A stretch of DNA of 64,000 nt, from contig CABXWY010000003.1 in assembly GCA_902515985.1 (NCBI GenBank), forward strand, positions 85,735-149,734, read 5' to 3'. Below the pieces are notes generated by a model. That model was given only the letters and a program-made list of their open reading frames with translations, did not search any database and had not been told where the DNA came from. The position numbers and the translations under genes were made by a program. Positions 47,199 to 56,369 of this stretch are shown here, piece after piece; the stretch's first letter is position 1; the number at the start of each line of letters is the position of its first letter. Source of the DNA: an uncultured Pelagibacteraceae bacterium (lineage in GTDB: Bacteria > Pseudomonadota > Alphaproteobacteria > Pelagibacterales > Pelagibacteraceae).

Positions 47199-47750
47199 GT
47201 GAATAAATCTTTCTACAAATTTGTCACAGATTTTGGACCATTATTAGTATTCTTTACTTTTTATTACAAAAATGAAAAAAATTTAGAGATTGCAATTCCC
47301 CCATTTATATTAGCAACATTGATAGCATTAATAATTGTTTGGAAAATAGAGAAAAAAATTCCTATGGTTCCTTTGTTAGGAGGAATTTTAATTACTTTAT
47401 TTGGGGGGTTAACGATTTATTTTAAAAATCCCATTTTTATTTATATAAAACCTACAATTATTAATATTTTATTTGCTCTGGGCTTAATATTTGGAAGATT
47501 CTTTACAGAGGAACCAGTCTTAAAAAAACTTTTAGGAAACGCATTAAAACTTCAAGATGAGGGTTGGAAAATTTTAAATAAAAGATGGGCTTTATTTTTT
47601 TTTGGTTTGGCAATTTTAAATGAGATTATTTGGAGAACTCAGTCAGAGGAATTTTGGGTAAATTTTAAAGTATGGGGTATGCTACCAATAACTTTTATTT
47701 TCACAGCATTTCAGTTTAATATTATAAATAAATATAAAATAGATGAATAG
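47199..47750 (+). CDS. yciB: YciB/IspZ family intracellular septation membrane protein
   Basis: 183 residues, five to six hydrophobic helices. FVTDFGPLLVFFTFYY, PMVPLLGGILITLFGGLTIYF, KPTIINILFALGLIFGRFF and ALFFFGLAILNEIIWRTQSEEFWVNFKVWG follow the YciB pattern. The start is a GTG at 47199-47201. It overlaps the DUF2794 gene by eight bases. Role in envelope synthesis or septation is known only loosely for the family. Confidence 0.92.
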   Translation: MNKSFYKFVTDFGPLLVFFTFYYKNEKNLEIAIPPFILATLIALIIVWKIEKKIPMVPLLGGILITLFGGLTIYFKNPIFIYIKPTIINILFALGLIFGRFFTEEPVLKKLLGNALKLQDEGWKILNKRWALFFFGLAILNEIIWRTQSEEFWVNFKVWGMLPITFIFTAFQFNIINKYKIDE

Positions 47751-48081
47751 AAATTTAAAATTAATTATCAACAATACTATTAAAAAAGATAAGAATTATT
47801 TTTTTGAAAAAAATGAACTGAAATCGATTTTAAACTTATATGCTAAGATGGTTTCAAACGGGTCTTGGAAAGATTACGGTCTATCAATTTCAAGTAAACA
47901 AGTTATATTTAGTGTTTTTAAAAATGCTGCGGAAAATGCAGTGTATAATATTTGTAAGAAATTTAAGCCTCTAAGTCAAAACTTAAAATATTCAATTACG
48001 GACTCGAATGGTAAAATCTTAAATAACTCATCAAATTTGGAAAACCTGATTTTGAAAACAAATTGGAAAAAAATTAAATAA
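47743..48081 (+). CDS. DUF2794 family protein
   Basis: 112 residues. The pattern NELKSILNLYAKMVSNGSWKDYGLSI, VIFSVFKNAAENAVYNICK and GKILNNSSNLENLIL matches the alphaproteobacterial DUF2794 family. Function unknown. It overlaps the end of yciB and its 3' end is five bases from the convergent Bax inhibitor-like gene. Confidence 0.8.
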   Translation: MNRNLKLIINNTIKKDKNYFFEKNELKSILNLYAKMVSNGSWKDYGLSISSKQVIFSVFKNAAENAVYNICKKFKPLSQNLKYSITDSNGKILNNSSNLENLILKTNWKKIK

Positions 48082-48086
48082 GGAAC

Positions 48087-48842
48087 TTATCTTCTTTGTC
48101 CAAATAGTCTTAGAAGCATTATAAACAAATTTATAAAGTCTAGATATAAAGTTAGTGCACCCATCACAGCTTTTTTACCTATAACTTCACCACTATCTGA
48201 TGCTGCATACATATTTTTTATTTTTTGAGTGTCATATGCAGTTAAGCCTACAAAAATTAAAACTCCTAATATAGATACTATAAAGTACATCATTGCAGAT
48301 TTAAGGAATATATTCACAAGTGAAGCGATTATTATCCCTATTAAACCCATCATTAAAAATGAGCCAAGCTTAGTTAAATCTCTTTTTGTTGTATATCCAT
48401 AAATGCTCATTGCTCCAAATGTTGCAGAAGTAATAAAGAAAACCCTAGCAACACTTACTCCAGTATAAACTAATAATATCCAGGATAACGATAACCCCAT
48501 TAAAGCTGCAAAGATCCAAAATACTGTTTGTGCTTTAGCGGCACTCATTTTATTTATCCCAAAACTCATATAGAAAACAACTCCTAAAGGAGCCAACATA
48601 ACAACCCATTTAAGTCCTGAAAAAAATAGTGCATTTCCAATGTTGGTAAACCCAGTAATGGCACCATTGGGATCAGTAACTACTGAAGCTTTAAATGATA
48701 ATAATGCAATTATGCCAGTCAATAATACTCCAGTTGCCATGTAGTTGTAAATTTTTAGCATGTAGGATCTTAATCCCTCATCCCAAACTACTGTTTTTTT
48801 TGTAGCTGTTGCTTGAAAAATGTTTTGTTTATTAAAAACCAT
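48087..48842 (-). CDS. Bax inhibitor-1/YbhL family membrane protein
   Basis: 251 residues with seven predicted helices. The N-terminus contains DEGLRSYMLKIYNYMATGVLLTGI; GATFGAMSIYG-type and ILIFVGLTAYDTQKIKNMY blocks, the latter with the conserved aspartate, match the BI-1/TMBIM family, pH-sensitive calcium leak channels in better-studied members. It is divergent from the aldo/keto reductase gene. Confidence 0.93.
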   Translation of the reverse strand: MVFNKQNIFQATATKKTVVWDEGLRSYMLKIYNYMATGVLLTGIIALLSFKASVVTDPNGAITGFTNIGNALFFSGLKWVVMLAPLGVVFYMSFGINKMSAAKAQTVFWIFAALMGLSLSWILLVYTGVSVARVFFITSATFGAMSIYGYTTKRDLTKLGSFLMMGLIGIIIASLVNIFLKSAMMYFIVSILGVLIFVGLTAYDTQKIKNMYAASDSGEVIGKKAVMGALTLYLDFINLFIMLLRLFGQRR

Positions 48843-48904
48843 ATAAGTATATATAGTAATTTTTTAAAATAATTTCAAGAAGTCATAATAAATGTAAACT
48901 TTTT

Positions 48905-49942
48905 ATGAATTACAAAAAGCTAGGAAATACTGACTTAAAAGTTAGCACAATATGTCTCGGTACGATGACTTGGGGTGAACAAAATTCTCAAGATGAGGGT
49001 TTTCAACAAATGGACTATGCAATTGACCAAGGAGTAAATTTTTGGGATACAGCAGAATTATATTCAATTCCCCCAAAAGCTAAAACTTTTGGACATACTG
49101 AGATTATTATAGGAAACTGGTTTAAAAATACCAAGAAAAGAAATGAGGTAATTTTAGCTACTAAAGTTTGTGGTCCGATGAGATCCTATGTGAGAGGTGG
49201 TGGAAACCAATATGGCAAAAAAAATTTGACAGAAGCTCTTGATGGAAGTTTAAAAAGACTTCAGACAGATTACATTGATTTATATCAATTACACTGGCCT
49301 GAAAGAAATACTAATATGTTTGGTAGACTTGGTTATGAACATTCAACTGATGAGCATTGGAATAAATTTGAGGATATATTAGAAAATTTAAACAGTTTTA
49401 TTAAATCTGGAAAAATTAGATATATTGGACTTTCAAATGAAACTCCATGGGGTGTTAGAAAATTTCTTGAAATATCAAAAGAAAAAAAACTACCTAGAAT
49501 GATGTCAGTACAAAACCCATATAATCTGCTTAATAGATCGTATGAAGTTGGGTTGGCTGAAATTTCTGTTAGGGACAAAATAGGCCTTCTAGCTTACTCC
49601 CCTTTAGCAATTGGTCATTTAACAGGAAAATATAGAAATAAAAAAACACCTAAAAAATCTCGTTTAGATCATGACGAGAATTTTTGGACAAGATATAACA
49701 AGCCTAATAGAGAAAATGCTGTTGATGCTTATTATCAAATCTCAAAGGATTATAATTTGGATATGGCTCAAATGTCACTTAAATTTTGTGAGATACAGCC
49801 ATTTGTGACAAGTGTTATAATTGGAGCTACAACTATGCAGCAGTTGAAAACTAATATAGAAAGTGTAAATGTTAAATTTAGTAAGGAAATTATAAAAAGT
49901 ATAAATGAGATTCAAAAAATATATCCAAACCCATGTCCATAA
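48905..49942 (+). CDS. Aldo/keto reductase, Tas-like
   Basis: 345 residues. MNYKKLGNTDLKVSTICLGTMTWGEQN at the start, the catalytic aspartate/tyrosine in NFWDTAELYSIPP, lysine in VILATKVCG and histidine in YQLHWPERN; IGLSNETPWGVRKFL follows. This is the Tas/YajO-type NADPH-dependent AKR branch. Its natural carbonyl substrate is unknown. It overlaps the IalB-like gene by ten bases. Confidence 0.93.
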   Translation: MNYKKLGNTDLKVSTICLGTMTWGEQNSQDEGFQQMDYAIDQGVNFWDTAELYSIPPKAKTFGHTEIIIGNWFKNTKKRNEVILATKVCGPMRSYVRGGGNQYGKKNLTEALDGSLKRLQTDYIDLYQLHWPERNTNMFGRLGYEHSTDEHWNKFEDILENLNSFIKSGKIRYIGLSNETPWGVRKFLEISKEKKLPRMMSVQNPYNLLNRSYEVGLAEISVRDKIGLLAYSPLAIGHLTGKYRNKKTPKKSRLDHDENFWTRYNKPNRENAVDAYYQISKDYNLDMAQMSLKFCEIQPFVTSVIIGATTMQQLKTNIESVNVKFSKEIIKSINEIQKIYPNPCP

Positions 49943-50439
49943 TTAACAGGTTTTTCATTATTCTAATCTTAATATTATTTCCGTTTAGTTTAATTGCTGA
50001 AGAGGTTAAAAAAATTGGCAAATTTAAAGATTGGGAGACTATGGTTTTGACTAAATCTGATGGTATTGTGTGTTTTGCTCAGTCAAAACCTGTACTTCAG
50101 TCACCAAAAACTAATAAAAGAGAATCTAGATTATTTGTATCTTTCAGGCCAAACGAAAAGATTAAAGATGAAATTAGCACTACTGCGGGATATGAGTTTA
50201 ATAAACAAAATTCAATTACAGCAAAATCAGGAAAATTCAGATACAAATTTGATATTTCTCAACAAAATTTTGCTTGGATTGCTGATAATAAAGTTGAAGG
50301 AAAAATGATTAAAACTATGAAAAAAGGGTCAAGATTAATGATTTCTGGATATAACTCGTCTGGTTCACAAACAATTGATCATTATTCGTTACTGGGTTTT
50401 ACAAAAGCTTATAATGAAGCAAAAAAAAGTTGTAGCTAA
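49933..50439 (+). CDS. IalB-like secreted protein (invasion-associated locus B family)
   Basis: 168 residues: signal peptide (RFFIILILILFPFSLIAEE) then the family core with GKFKDWETMVL, CFAQSKPVLQSP, RLFVSFRPNE, and a final ACSISKAY-type end (FTKAYNEAKKSCS). Two cysteines (about residues 56 and 167) are placed as in the family. In free-living alphaproteobacteria the role is unknown and not linked to invasion. Overlaps the start of argG. Confidence 0.82.
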   Translation: MSIINRFFIILILILFPFSLIAEEVKKIGKFKDWETMVLTKSDGIVCFAQSKPVLQSPKTNKRESRLFVSFRPNEKIKDEISTTAGYEFNKQNSITAKSGKFRYKFDISQQNFAWIADNKVEGKMIKTMKKGSRLMISGYNSSGSQTIDHYSLLGFTKAYNEAKKSCS

Positions 50440-51622
50440 AAAAAAAGAAAATAAAAAAATTGTGCTAGCCTATTCTGGTGGCCTTGATACATCAATAATT
50501 TTAAAATGGCTTCAGGAAAATTATAATGCAGAAATAATAGCTTATACTGCAGATATAGGGCAAAAAATAAATAAATTGAAAATAATCAAGAATGCAAAAA
50601 AACTTGGTGTAAAAAAAATAATAATTAATGACCTCAAAGATACATTTGTGAAAGATTATGTTTATCCAATGATAAGAGGGCACGCTTTATACGAGGGTTC
50701 TTATTTACTTGGTACCTCAATTGCACGACCTTTAATCGCCAAAGATCAAATAAAAATTGCAAAAAAATTTAATGCTTATGCAGTTTCACATGGATCAACT
50801 GGAAAAGGAAATGATCAAGTGAGATTTGAATTGGGTTACTATTATTTTGATCCAAGAATTAAAATCATTGCTCCTTGGAGAATTTGGAATTTAAAATCAA
50901 GAACAGATTTAATTAAATATGCAAAGAAGCATAATATACCTATTCCAAAAGATAAAAAAGGCGCCCCACCATTTTCTGTTGATGATAATTTATTTCATAC
51001 ATCAACTGAGGGAAAGGTTTTAGAAAATCCTAAAAATCCAGCTCCTGAATTTATTTTTCAAAGAACAGTTTCGCCAGAAAAATCCCCTAATAAACCTACT
51101 TTTATAACAATAGGATTTAAAAATAGTGATCCAGTAAGTGTTAATGGTAAAAAATTATCACCTTCAAAACTTTTGGAAAAACTAAATTCATTTGCTGGAA
51201 AAAATGGGATTGGAAGAATCGATTTAGTTGAAAATAGATTTATTGGGATAAAATCGAGAGGTGTTTATGAAACACCAGGTGGTACATTGCTTATCAACGC
51301 TCATAGAGCTATTGAGTCAGTAACTTTAGACAAAGAGACAATGCACAGAAAAGATGAAATAGTGTCAAAATATGCAGAATTAATATACAATGGTTACTGG
51401 TATTCAAAGGCAAGATTTAAACTTCAAAAAATTATTGATGCAAACAGAAAAAAAGTAAATGGGTCAATTAAATTAAAACTTTACAAAGGAAATATAATTT
51501 TACAATCAAGACAAACAAAAAATAAGTCTTATTCAATGGAAAAAGTTTCATTCGAAGAAAATAGATTTTTTAATAAATCTAGAGTAGAAAGATTTATTAA
51601 GTTTCACAAGAAAAAGCTTTAA
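50414..51622 (+). CDS. argG: Argininosuccinate synthase
   Basis: The ORF track starts at 50375, but the recognisable protein begins MKQKKVVAKKKENKKIVLAYSG, so I use the ATG at 50414-50416 (402 residues, standard length). ATP site LAYSGGLDTSIILKWL, STGKGNDQVRFELGYYYF, APWRIW, and SVDDNLFHTSTEGKVLENP are diagnostic. It joins citrulline and aspartate in arginine synthesis. It overlaps the end of the IalB-like gene by 26 bases. Convergent with the 2OG oxygenase gene with a one-base gap. Confidence 0.95.
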   Translation: MKQKKVVAKKKENKKIVLAYSGGLDTSIILKWLQENYNAEIIAYTADIGQKINKLKIIKNAKKLGVKKIIINDLKDTFVKDYVYPMIRGHALYEGSYLLGTSIARPLIAKDQIKIAKKFNAYAVSHGSTGKGNDQVRFELGYYYFDPRIKIIAPWRIWNLKSRTDLIKYAKKHNIPIPKDKKGAPPFSVDDNLFHTSTEGKVLENPKNPAPEFIFQRTVSPEKSPNKPTFITIGFKNSDPVSVNGKKLSPSKLLEKLNSFAGKNGIGRIDLVENRFIGIKSRGVYETPGGTLLINAHRAIESVTLDKETMHRKDEIVSKYAELIYNGYWYSKARFKLQKIIDANRKKVNGSIKLKLYKGNIILQSRQTKNKSYSMEKVSFEENRFFNKSRVERFIKFHKKKL

Positions 51623-51623
51623 T

Positions 51624-52448
51624 TTAATTTTTAATTTTTATTTTATAATAAAATTTACCAAAAATTCTTTTATATATTGGCATACTATTTGAAACTTCTC
51701 CCTGATTATTCTTTCGATTTTTCCACATAGTAGTTCTAAATTGATTGTCAAAATCTTCGTGAATTTCCTCTTTGGGTCTTCCATTAGAATAATAATATAA
51801 AGCAAGTGACTTTCTACTTTTGCTTTCTGGACAATTTAAGGGATTTGGATGTCCATGGTAGCTAAAATAAGTAGTATTAAAAATAACCATCCTATTAAAT
51901 ATTGGAAGAATTTTAACCTCACAATTTTGCATTTTTCTATCCCATAGTTCTAAATGACCTCCATAACTCTCATGCCATTCTTTATTAAGGTAAATTAAAG
52001 CATTTATTCGCCTAGATAGTTTGAATTTAGGATGATAATTAAAATCTGCATGTACTTTTAAAAAGCCTCCTCTTTTAATCTCATGAACACCACCACCAAT
52101 AAAATAGGGATCGGGTACTAAGCTTTCATTTATTCCTGTAATATTTTGAACAAAATTTACAAATCTAAAAGAATTTAAAAAGTTAAGAAATTCATTAAGC
52201 GAAGGTATCGTGTCTAATGCAAGCGGAGAAGAAGTAGAAATTTTTTTTTCATTTTTACCGTCTTCGCTATAAAACTTATTTTTATCTTTAGTATTTGGCC
52301 AATCTGAAAGAATATTATTTAAAATTTCTTCATTAAAAAAATTATCAAAATAAATATGTGGAAAAGGTTTGGCATTAATATACTTCTTTCTACTAGATTC
52401 TGCCAAAGAATTTAAATCTTGATATTCATCTTTTAAAAGATGTTTCAT
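51624..52448 (-). CDS. 2-oxoglutarate/Fe(II)-dependent oxygenase, prolyl 4-hydroxylase-like
   Basis: 274 residues. FPHIYFDNFFNEEILNNIL is the usual N-terminal block; the iron ligands are in LKVHADFNYH (HxD, about residue 135) and in YFSYHGHPNPL, with the 2-oxoglutarate lysine/arginine in SRKSLALYYYS. NALIYLNKEWHESYGGHLELWD is the core strand. Related proteins hydroxylate prolines of ribosomal proteins or sugars/lipids; substrate unknown. It is the last gene of the hemC-hemD-mscS-yggT-folD run. Confidence 0.87.
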   Translation of the reverse strand: MKHLLKDEYQDLNSLAESSRKKYINAKPFPHIYFDNFFNEEILNNILSDWPNTKDKNKFYSEDGKNEKKISTSSPLALDTIPSLNEFLNFLNSFRFVNFVQNITGINESLVPDPYFIGGGVHEIKRGGFLKVHADFNYHPKFKLSRRINALIYLNKEWHESYGGHLELWDRKMQNCEVKILPIFNRMVIFNTTYFSYHGHPNPLNCPESKSRKSLALYYYSNGRPKEEIHEDFDNQFRTTMWKNRKNNQGEVSNSMPIYKRIFGKFYYKIKIKN

Positions 52449-52461
52449 ATTTTAATTTATA

Positions 52462-53304
52462 TTAAATAGATTTTTTAAAACACTCAACAGTATTTTTTAA
52501 CAAGCAGGCTATTGTCATAGGTCCTACTCCACCGGGTACAGGAGTTAAAGCTTTAGCATGTTTCGAGACTTCTCTAAAATCTACATCTCCCACAATTCCT
52601 TTTTCTGTTTTATTTATTCCTACATCAATAACTATTGCATCTTTTTTAACCCAATCCCCTTTTATTAACTCTGGTATCCCGACCGCGGCAACGATAATGT
52701 CGCCCTTTACGCACTCATTTTTAAGATCTTTTGTTTTTGAATGCGTTATTGTAACTGTGCAATTTTCTTTTAAAAGTAATTGAGTCATTGGTTTACCATT
52801 TAAATTTGATCTTCCTACCAAAACAGCCTTTTTTCCATTTAGGTTTGGTTCTATTTTTTTAATTAAAAGATAGCATCCCAATGGTGTACAAGGAACCGAG
52901 CTATCGTATCCAGATGAGAGGTTTCCAACATTTACTGGGTGAAAACCATCAACATCTTTTTGAGGAAGTATAGCTTCTATAACTTTTTTTTTATTTATGT
53001 GCTTTGGTAAAGGTAACTGAACCAAAATTCCAGATACTGTATCATCTTGATTTAGCTCATGGATTTTATTTAATATAGTTATCTCTTCGACACTGTCAGG
53101 GTATTTAATTACTTCAGAGTTTAATCCAACTTCTTTTGCTGATTTTTCTTTATTTCTTACATAAATTTGGCTTGGGGTAAGATCTCCAATTAAAATTACT
53201 GTAAGTCCTGGAACCTTATTGTATTTAGCTTTAAGTTCAGAGACTTCTTTTTTTAATTCTTCTCTCAAACTTGCAGCTTCTTTTTTTCCGTCTATTAAAA
53301 TCAT
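52462..53304 (-). CDS. folD: Methylenetetrahydrofolate dehydrogenase/cyclohydrolase FolD
   Basis: 280 residues. Catalytic lysine in YVRNKEKSAKEVG, VSGILVQLPLPKHI, PQKDVDGFHPVNVG, and the C-terminal LTPVPGGVGPMTIACLL are diagnostic. It interconverts methylene-, methenyl- and formyl-tetrahydrofolate, the one-carbon flow to which DmdA also contributes methyl-THF. Six bases separate it from yggT. Confidence 0.96.
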   Translation of the reverse strand: MILIDGKKEAASLREELKKEVSELKAKYNKVPGLTVILIGDLTPSQIYVRNKEKSAKEVGLNSEVIKYPDSVEEITILNKIHELNQDDTVSGILVQLPLPKHINKKKVIEAILPQKDVDGFHPVNVGNLSSGYDSSVPCTPLGCYLLIKKIEPNLNGKKAVLVGRSNLNGKPMTQLLLKENCTVTITHSKTKDLKNECVKGDIIVAAVGIPELIKGDWVKKDAIVIDVGINKTEKGIVGDVDFREVSKHAKALTPVPGGVGPMTIACLLKNTVECFKKSI

Positions 53305-53310
53305 AATTAG

Positions 53311-53601
53311 TTAAAATAAAATTGGTGCTAGATAAAGTTTCATACACACTTCTACAAACCATATCAACAAAAGAAGAATAATGGGAGATATGTCGAAAGC
53401 ACCAAGATTAGGCAAAAAGCGCCTGATCCGCCACAATAAAGGCTCGGTTAATCTATAAGTGAAATCCAAAACTAAGTATACAAATCTATTTGATGTATTT
53501 AAAACGTTAAAAGCTACAAGCCAGCTAACTATTACGTTAGCTACAACCACATAGGTGTAAAGTTTTAAAATTTGAAGCACTAAATAAAATAATGCAATCA
53601 T
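53311..53601 (-). CDS. yggT: YggT family membrane protein
   Basis: 96 residues, two hydrophobic segments. VVANVIVSWLVAFNVLNTSNRFVYLV and YRLTEPLLWRIRRFLPNLGAFDISPIILLLLI are the YggT (CCB3-like) signature. Function is uncertain; family members affect cell division or osmotic behaviour. It overlaps mscS by four bases and precedes folD. Confidence 0.93.
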   Translation of the reverse strand: MIALFYLVLQILKLYTYVVVANVIVSWLVAFNVLNTSNRFVYLVLDFTYRLTEPLLWRIRRFLPNLGAFDISPIILLLLIWFVEVCMKLYLAPILF

Positions 53602-54683
53602 TTTTTTTCTACATAAATTGATTGGCTTGGAAATGCAAAGGATGCGTCATTATTTTCAACAATTTGTTTAATCTGTATTGCCAATCTTTCCTTTACAGAA
53701 AGCCACTTTTCCCATTCATCAGTTTTAGTAAAACAACGAACATACATATCAATCGAGCTTTCAGCAAATTTATCTATTCTAACTGCATAACCAATCTCTG
53801 TATTAAAGTCTTCGTTTTCCTTTATATAACCTTCAATTTCATTCCTTATTTTTTTAAGCTGATCTACTGTAGTGTCATATTGAAGATTTATAATCCAACT
53901 TATAATCCAATTTGTTGTCTGACTAACATTAATTACAGCATTTTCAGCAAACTGAAAATTTGGAATTATTGCTAATGACTTGTCAAACTTTCTTATAGTG
54001 GTTGATCTAAAGCCAATTTTCTCAACTATACCTTCTATAATTCCCTCAACTAAAATCCAATCTCCCATTTTAAAACGTTTTTCTACTAATACTAAAATTC
54101 CTGAAATTAAATTTTTAAACAAATCTTGTGCCCCTAGCGCTACCGCTACACCAAACAGGCCAAGTCCAGCTATTATTGGACCTATTTTAATACCCCATAA
54201 TTCTAGAACTGCAGCAGATCCTAAAATAAAAATTAATACTTTTAAAGACTTTATTATCCATCCAATTAACTCTCTTGTAAGAATTTTACCCAATCCACTT
54301 AATATATAAGAAATCGGCTCAATGATTTGATGAATAATCCAAAAAAGCAAAATTGTTATCAAAGTTCTATTAATATTTTCCACAAATGATCTAGTGTCAT
54401 CTGAAAACGACATATAATAGCTCGCAATAAAAAATCCTAAAACTAAAGGTAAAAATCTTGCTGGTCCCTCCATTGCTTTTACAAAGGTATCATCCAATTT
54501 ATTATTAGTTTTTTGTGATATAATTTCTAACTTTTTAATTATTAATTTACTTATCAAACCTCTAAAAATTAAAAAAATTAGAAAAATCCCTAGTCCTATT
54601 AAAATCTCAAATATATCAACGCCTAAAATTCCTCTATTCCAAACAGATAAAAATAAGTTTTTAAAGTTATTAAATATTTCCAT
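53598..54683 (-). CDS. MscS-family mechanosensitive ion channel
   Basis: 361 residues. Several N-terminal helices, the pore/beta-domain block GLGLFGVAVALGAQDLFKNLISGILVLVEKRFKMGDWILVEG, then RSTTIRKFDKSLAIIPNFQFAENAVIN and a C-terminal domain. It releases solutes on osmotic downshock. It lies two bases after hemD and overlaps yggT. Confidence 0.93.
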   Translation of the reverse strand: MEIFNNFKNLFLSVWNRGILGVDIFEILIGLGIFLIFLIFRGLISKLIIKKLEIISQKTNNKLDDTFVKAMEGPARFLPLVLGFFIASYYMSFSDDTRSFVENINRTLITILLFWIIHQIIEPISYILSGLGKILTRELIGWIIKSLKVLIFILGSAAVLELWGIKIGPIIAGLGLFGVAVALGAQDLFKNLISGILVLVEKRFKMGDWILVEGIIEGIVEKIGFRSTTIRKFDKSLAIIPNFQFAENAVINVSQTTNWIISWIINLQYDTTVDQLKKIRNEIEGYIKENEDFNTEIGYAVRIDKFAESSIDMYVRCFTKTDEWEKWLSVKERLAIQIKQIVENNDASFAFPSQSIYVEKK

Positions 54684-54685
54684 AA

Positions 54686-55384
54686 TTAAATTTTATACAG
54701 TAAAAATTCTTCTTCTCCAGGATTAAAAAGAAATATTTTTTTCCACTTAATTTCATTTAAAACTGAAGAGGTTTTTTCACTTATACACATTAAATTAGTG
54801 TTCATCCAAAAACTATGCAAATCATAATTTTTTATCATTTTAAGAAAACTATCAGCACTATTTTGAGAATAAATATACACAATATCAGGCATCTTATCTT
54901 TTAATTTGTCTATCTCCTCAAGCTTAAATTTCTCTTGCTGAGTGACTGTATAATTAATTATTCTTTTAAGATTATAACCTTCTGAAATTAGTTTTTTATC
55001 AAGATCTGAAGAAATAGTTTCACCAGTCACATAAATTAATTTACCTAAAGATATTTTAAAATTTTGTAAAATTATCTCTTTAAGATTTTCAACATTTCCA
55101 CTTGCTACATATATGTTTTGGAAACCTCTTGTCTTAGCCATTTTTTCAGTGGCACTTCCTACACAGAAGCAATAAATTTTTTTATCGATTTTTTGCGTAT
55201 CTAAAAATTTAATTGCATTTGCACTTGTGAATATTATTCCTTTAAAAATAGAAAAATCTAAGTTTTCATATCTTATTTGTTCAATATTTATAATTGGTAA
55301 ATGAGAAACAATATGCCCTAAAGATTTAAACCTTAACATAAGTTCGTAACAATCATCCAATGGTCTAGTAAACAAGATATGCAT
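54686..55384 (-). CDS. hemD: Uroporphyrinogen-III synthase
   Basis: 232 residues. Low overall conservation is normal for HemD; ILFTRPLDDCYELMLRFKSLGH, IIFTSANAIKFL, CVGSATEKMAKTRGF and VYIYSQNSADSFLK fit. It closes hydroxymethylbilane to uroporphyrinogen III. The position directly after hemC supports the call. Confidence 0.9.
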   Translation of the reverse strand: MHILFTRPLDDCYELMLRFKSLGHIVSHLPIINIEQIRYENLDFSIFKGIIFTSANAIKFLDTQKIDKKIYCFCVGSATEKMAKTRGFQNIYVASGNVENLKEIILQNFKISLGKLIYVTGETISSDLDKKLISEGYNLKRIINYTVTQQEKFKLEEIDKLKDKMPDIVYIYSQNSADSFLKMIKNYDLHSFWMNTNLMCISEKTSSVLNEIKWKKIFLFNPGEEEFLLYKI

Positions 55385-55386
55385 TC

Positions 55387-56310
55387 TTATCTTTTTTTAT
55401 AAAGATTCTTAGATCTTTTTTTAATTTTTTCACCAAGTTCTTTTCCAATTAAATCTGCTGAATTTTCTTTTTTTGTGGATTTAAGATAAAATCTTTTCTT
55501 TCCATCCAGAGAGAATAATTCTGTTTCTAAAGTTAATTTTTTATTTTTTATTTTTGCACTTACACCGACTGGTGTTTCACAATCACCATCTAAAACTTTA
55601 AGGACATCTCTCTCAGCATTCACACATTTCTTTGTTGGTAGATGGTTTATCTCCTTTAATAATTTAATTATTATATTATCATTTTTTCTACACTGTAAAG
55701 CAATTACACCTTGTCCTGCGCTTGGTATAATTTCTGATAAAGAAAATACCTGAGAAATATTATTTACCATTTTTAAACTCTTCAAACCTGCATAAGATAA
55801 GATTATTCCATCATAAAGTTTATTTTTTAATTTTTTTATTCTTGTATCTACATTTCCTCTTATCAATTTATATTTAAGATCATTTCTTATTCTCTTTAAT
55901 TGGAACTCTCTTCTAAAAGACGAAGTGCCTATAACTGAATTTTTGGGTAAGTTTTGAAATTTCTGTTTATTTCTACTTATAAAAACATCTCTAGGATCAT
56001 TTCTTTTTAAAAAACAATTTACTGATAATTTTTTAGATTCACTTGAAGGTATATCTTTCAAAGCATGAACTGCAATGTCAATTTTTTTACTCAACAGTTC
56101 ATGCTCAATTTTTTTTGTGAACAAACCTTTTCCACCGATATCTGATAGTCTTCGATTTTGAACTAAATCTCCCTTAGTAGTTATTTTTTTAATTTGTATA
56201 GATTTAGTTCCAAACTTTAATCCAATTTTTTGAATTTTTTTCTTTGCTATTTTAGCATAAATAACAGCTAATTTGCTTTTTCGTGTTCCTATTATAATTT
56301 TTTTTTTCAT
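55387..56310 (-). CDS. hemC: Hydroxymethylbilane synthase (porphobilinogen deaminase)
   Basis: 307 residues. IIIGTRKSKLAVIYAK, KKIDIAVHALKDIPS, IGTSSFRREFQLK, RGNVDTRIKKL, PSAGQGVIALQCR and the dipyrromethane-cofactor cysteine in LDGDCETPVGVSA. It polymerises four porphobilinogens. It is first of its run, divergent from tsaD with a 59-base spacer, the arrangement common in alphaproteobacteria. Confidence 0.96.
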   Translation of the reverse strand: MKKKIIIGTRKSKLAVIYAKIAKKKIQKIGLKFGTKSIQIKKITTKGDLVQNRRLSDIGGKGLFTKKIEHELLSKKIDIAVHALKDIPSSESKKLSVNCFLKRNDPRDVFISRNKQKFQNLPKNSVIGTSSFRREFQLKRIRNDLKYKLIRGNVDTRIKKLKNKLYDGIILSYAGLKSLKMVNNISQVFSLSEIIPSAGQGVIALQCRKNDNIIIKLLKEINHLPTKKCVNAERDVLKVLDGDCETPVGVSAKIKNKKLTLETELFSLDGKKRFYLKSTKKENSADLIGKELGEKIKKRSKNLYKKR

Positions 56311-56369
56311 AAAATTAATCTATAAGTAATTTTTATATTAGAATTGTATAATTTATAAAAACAAAGTTA

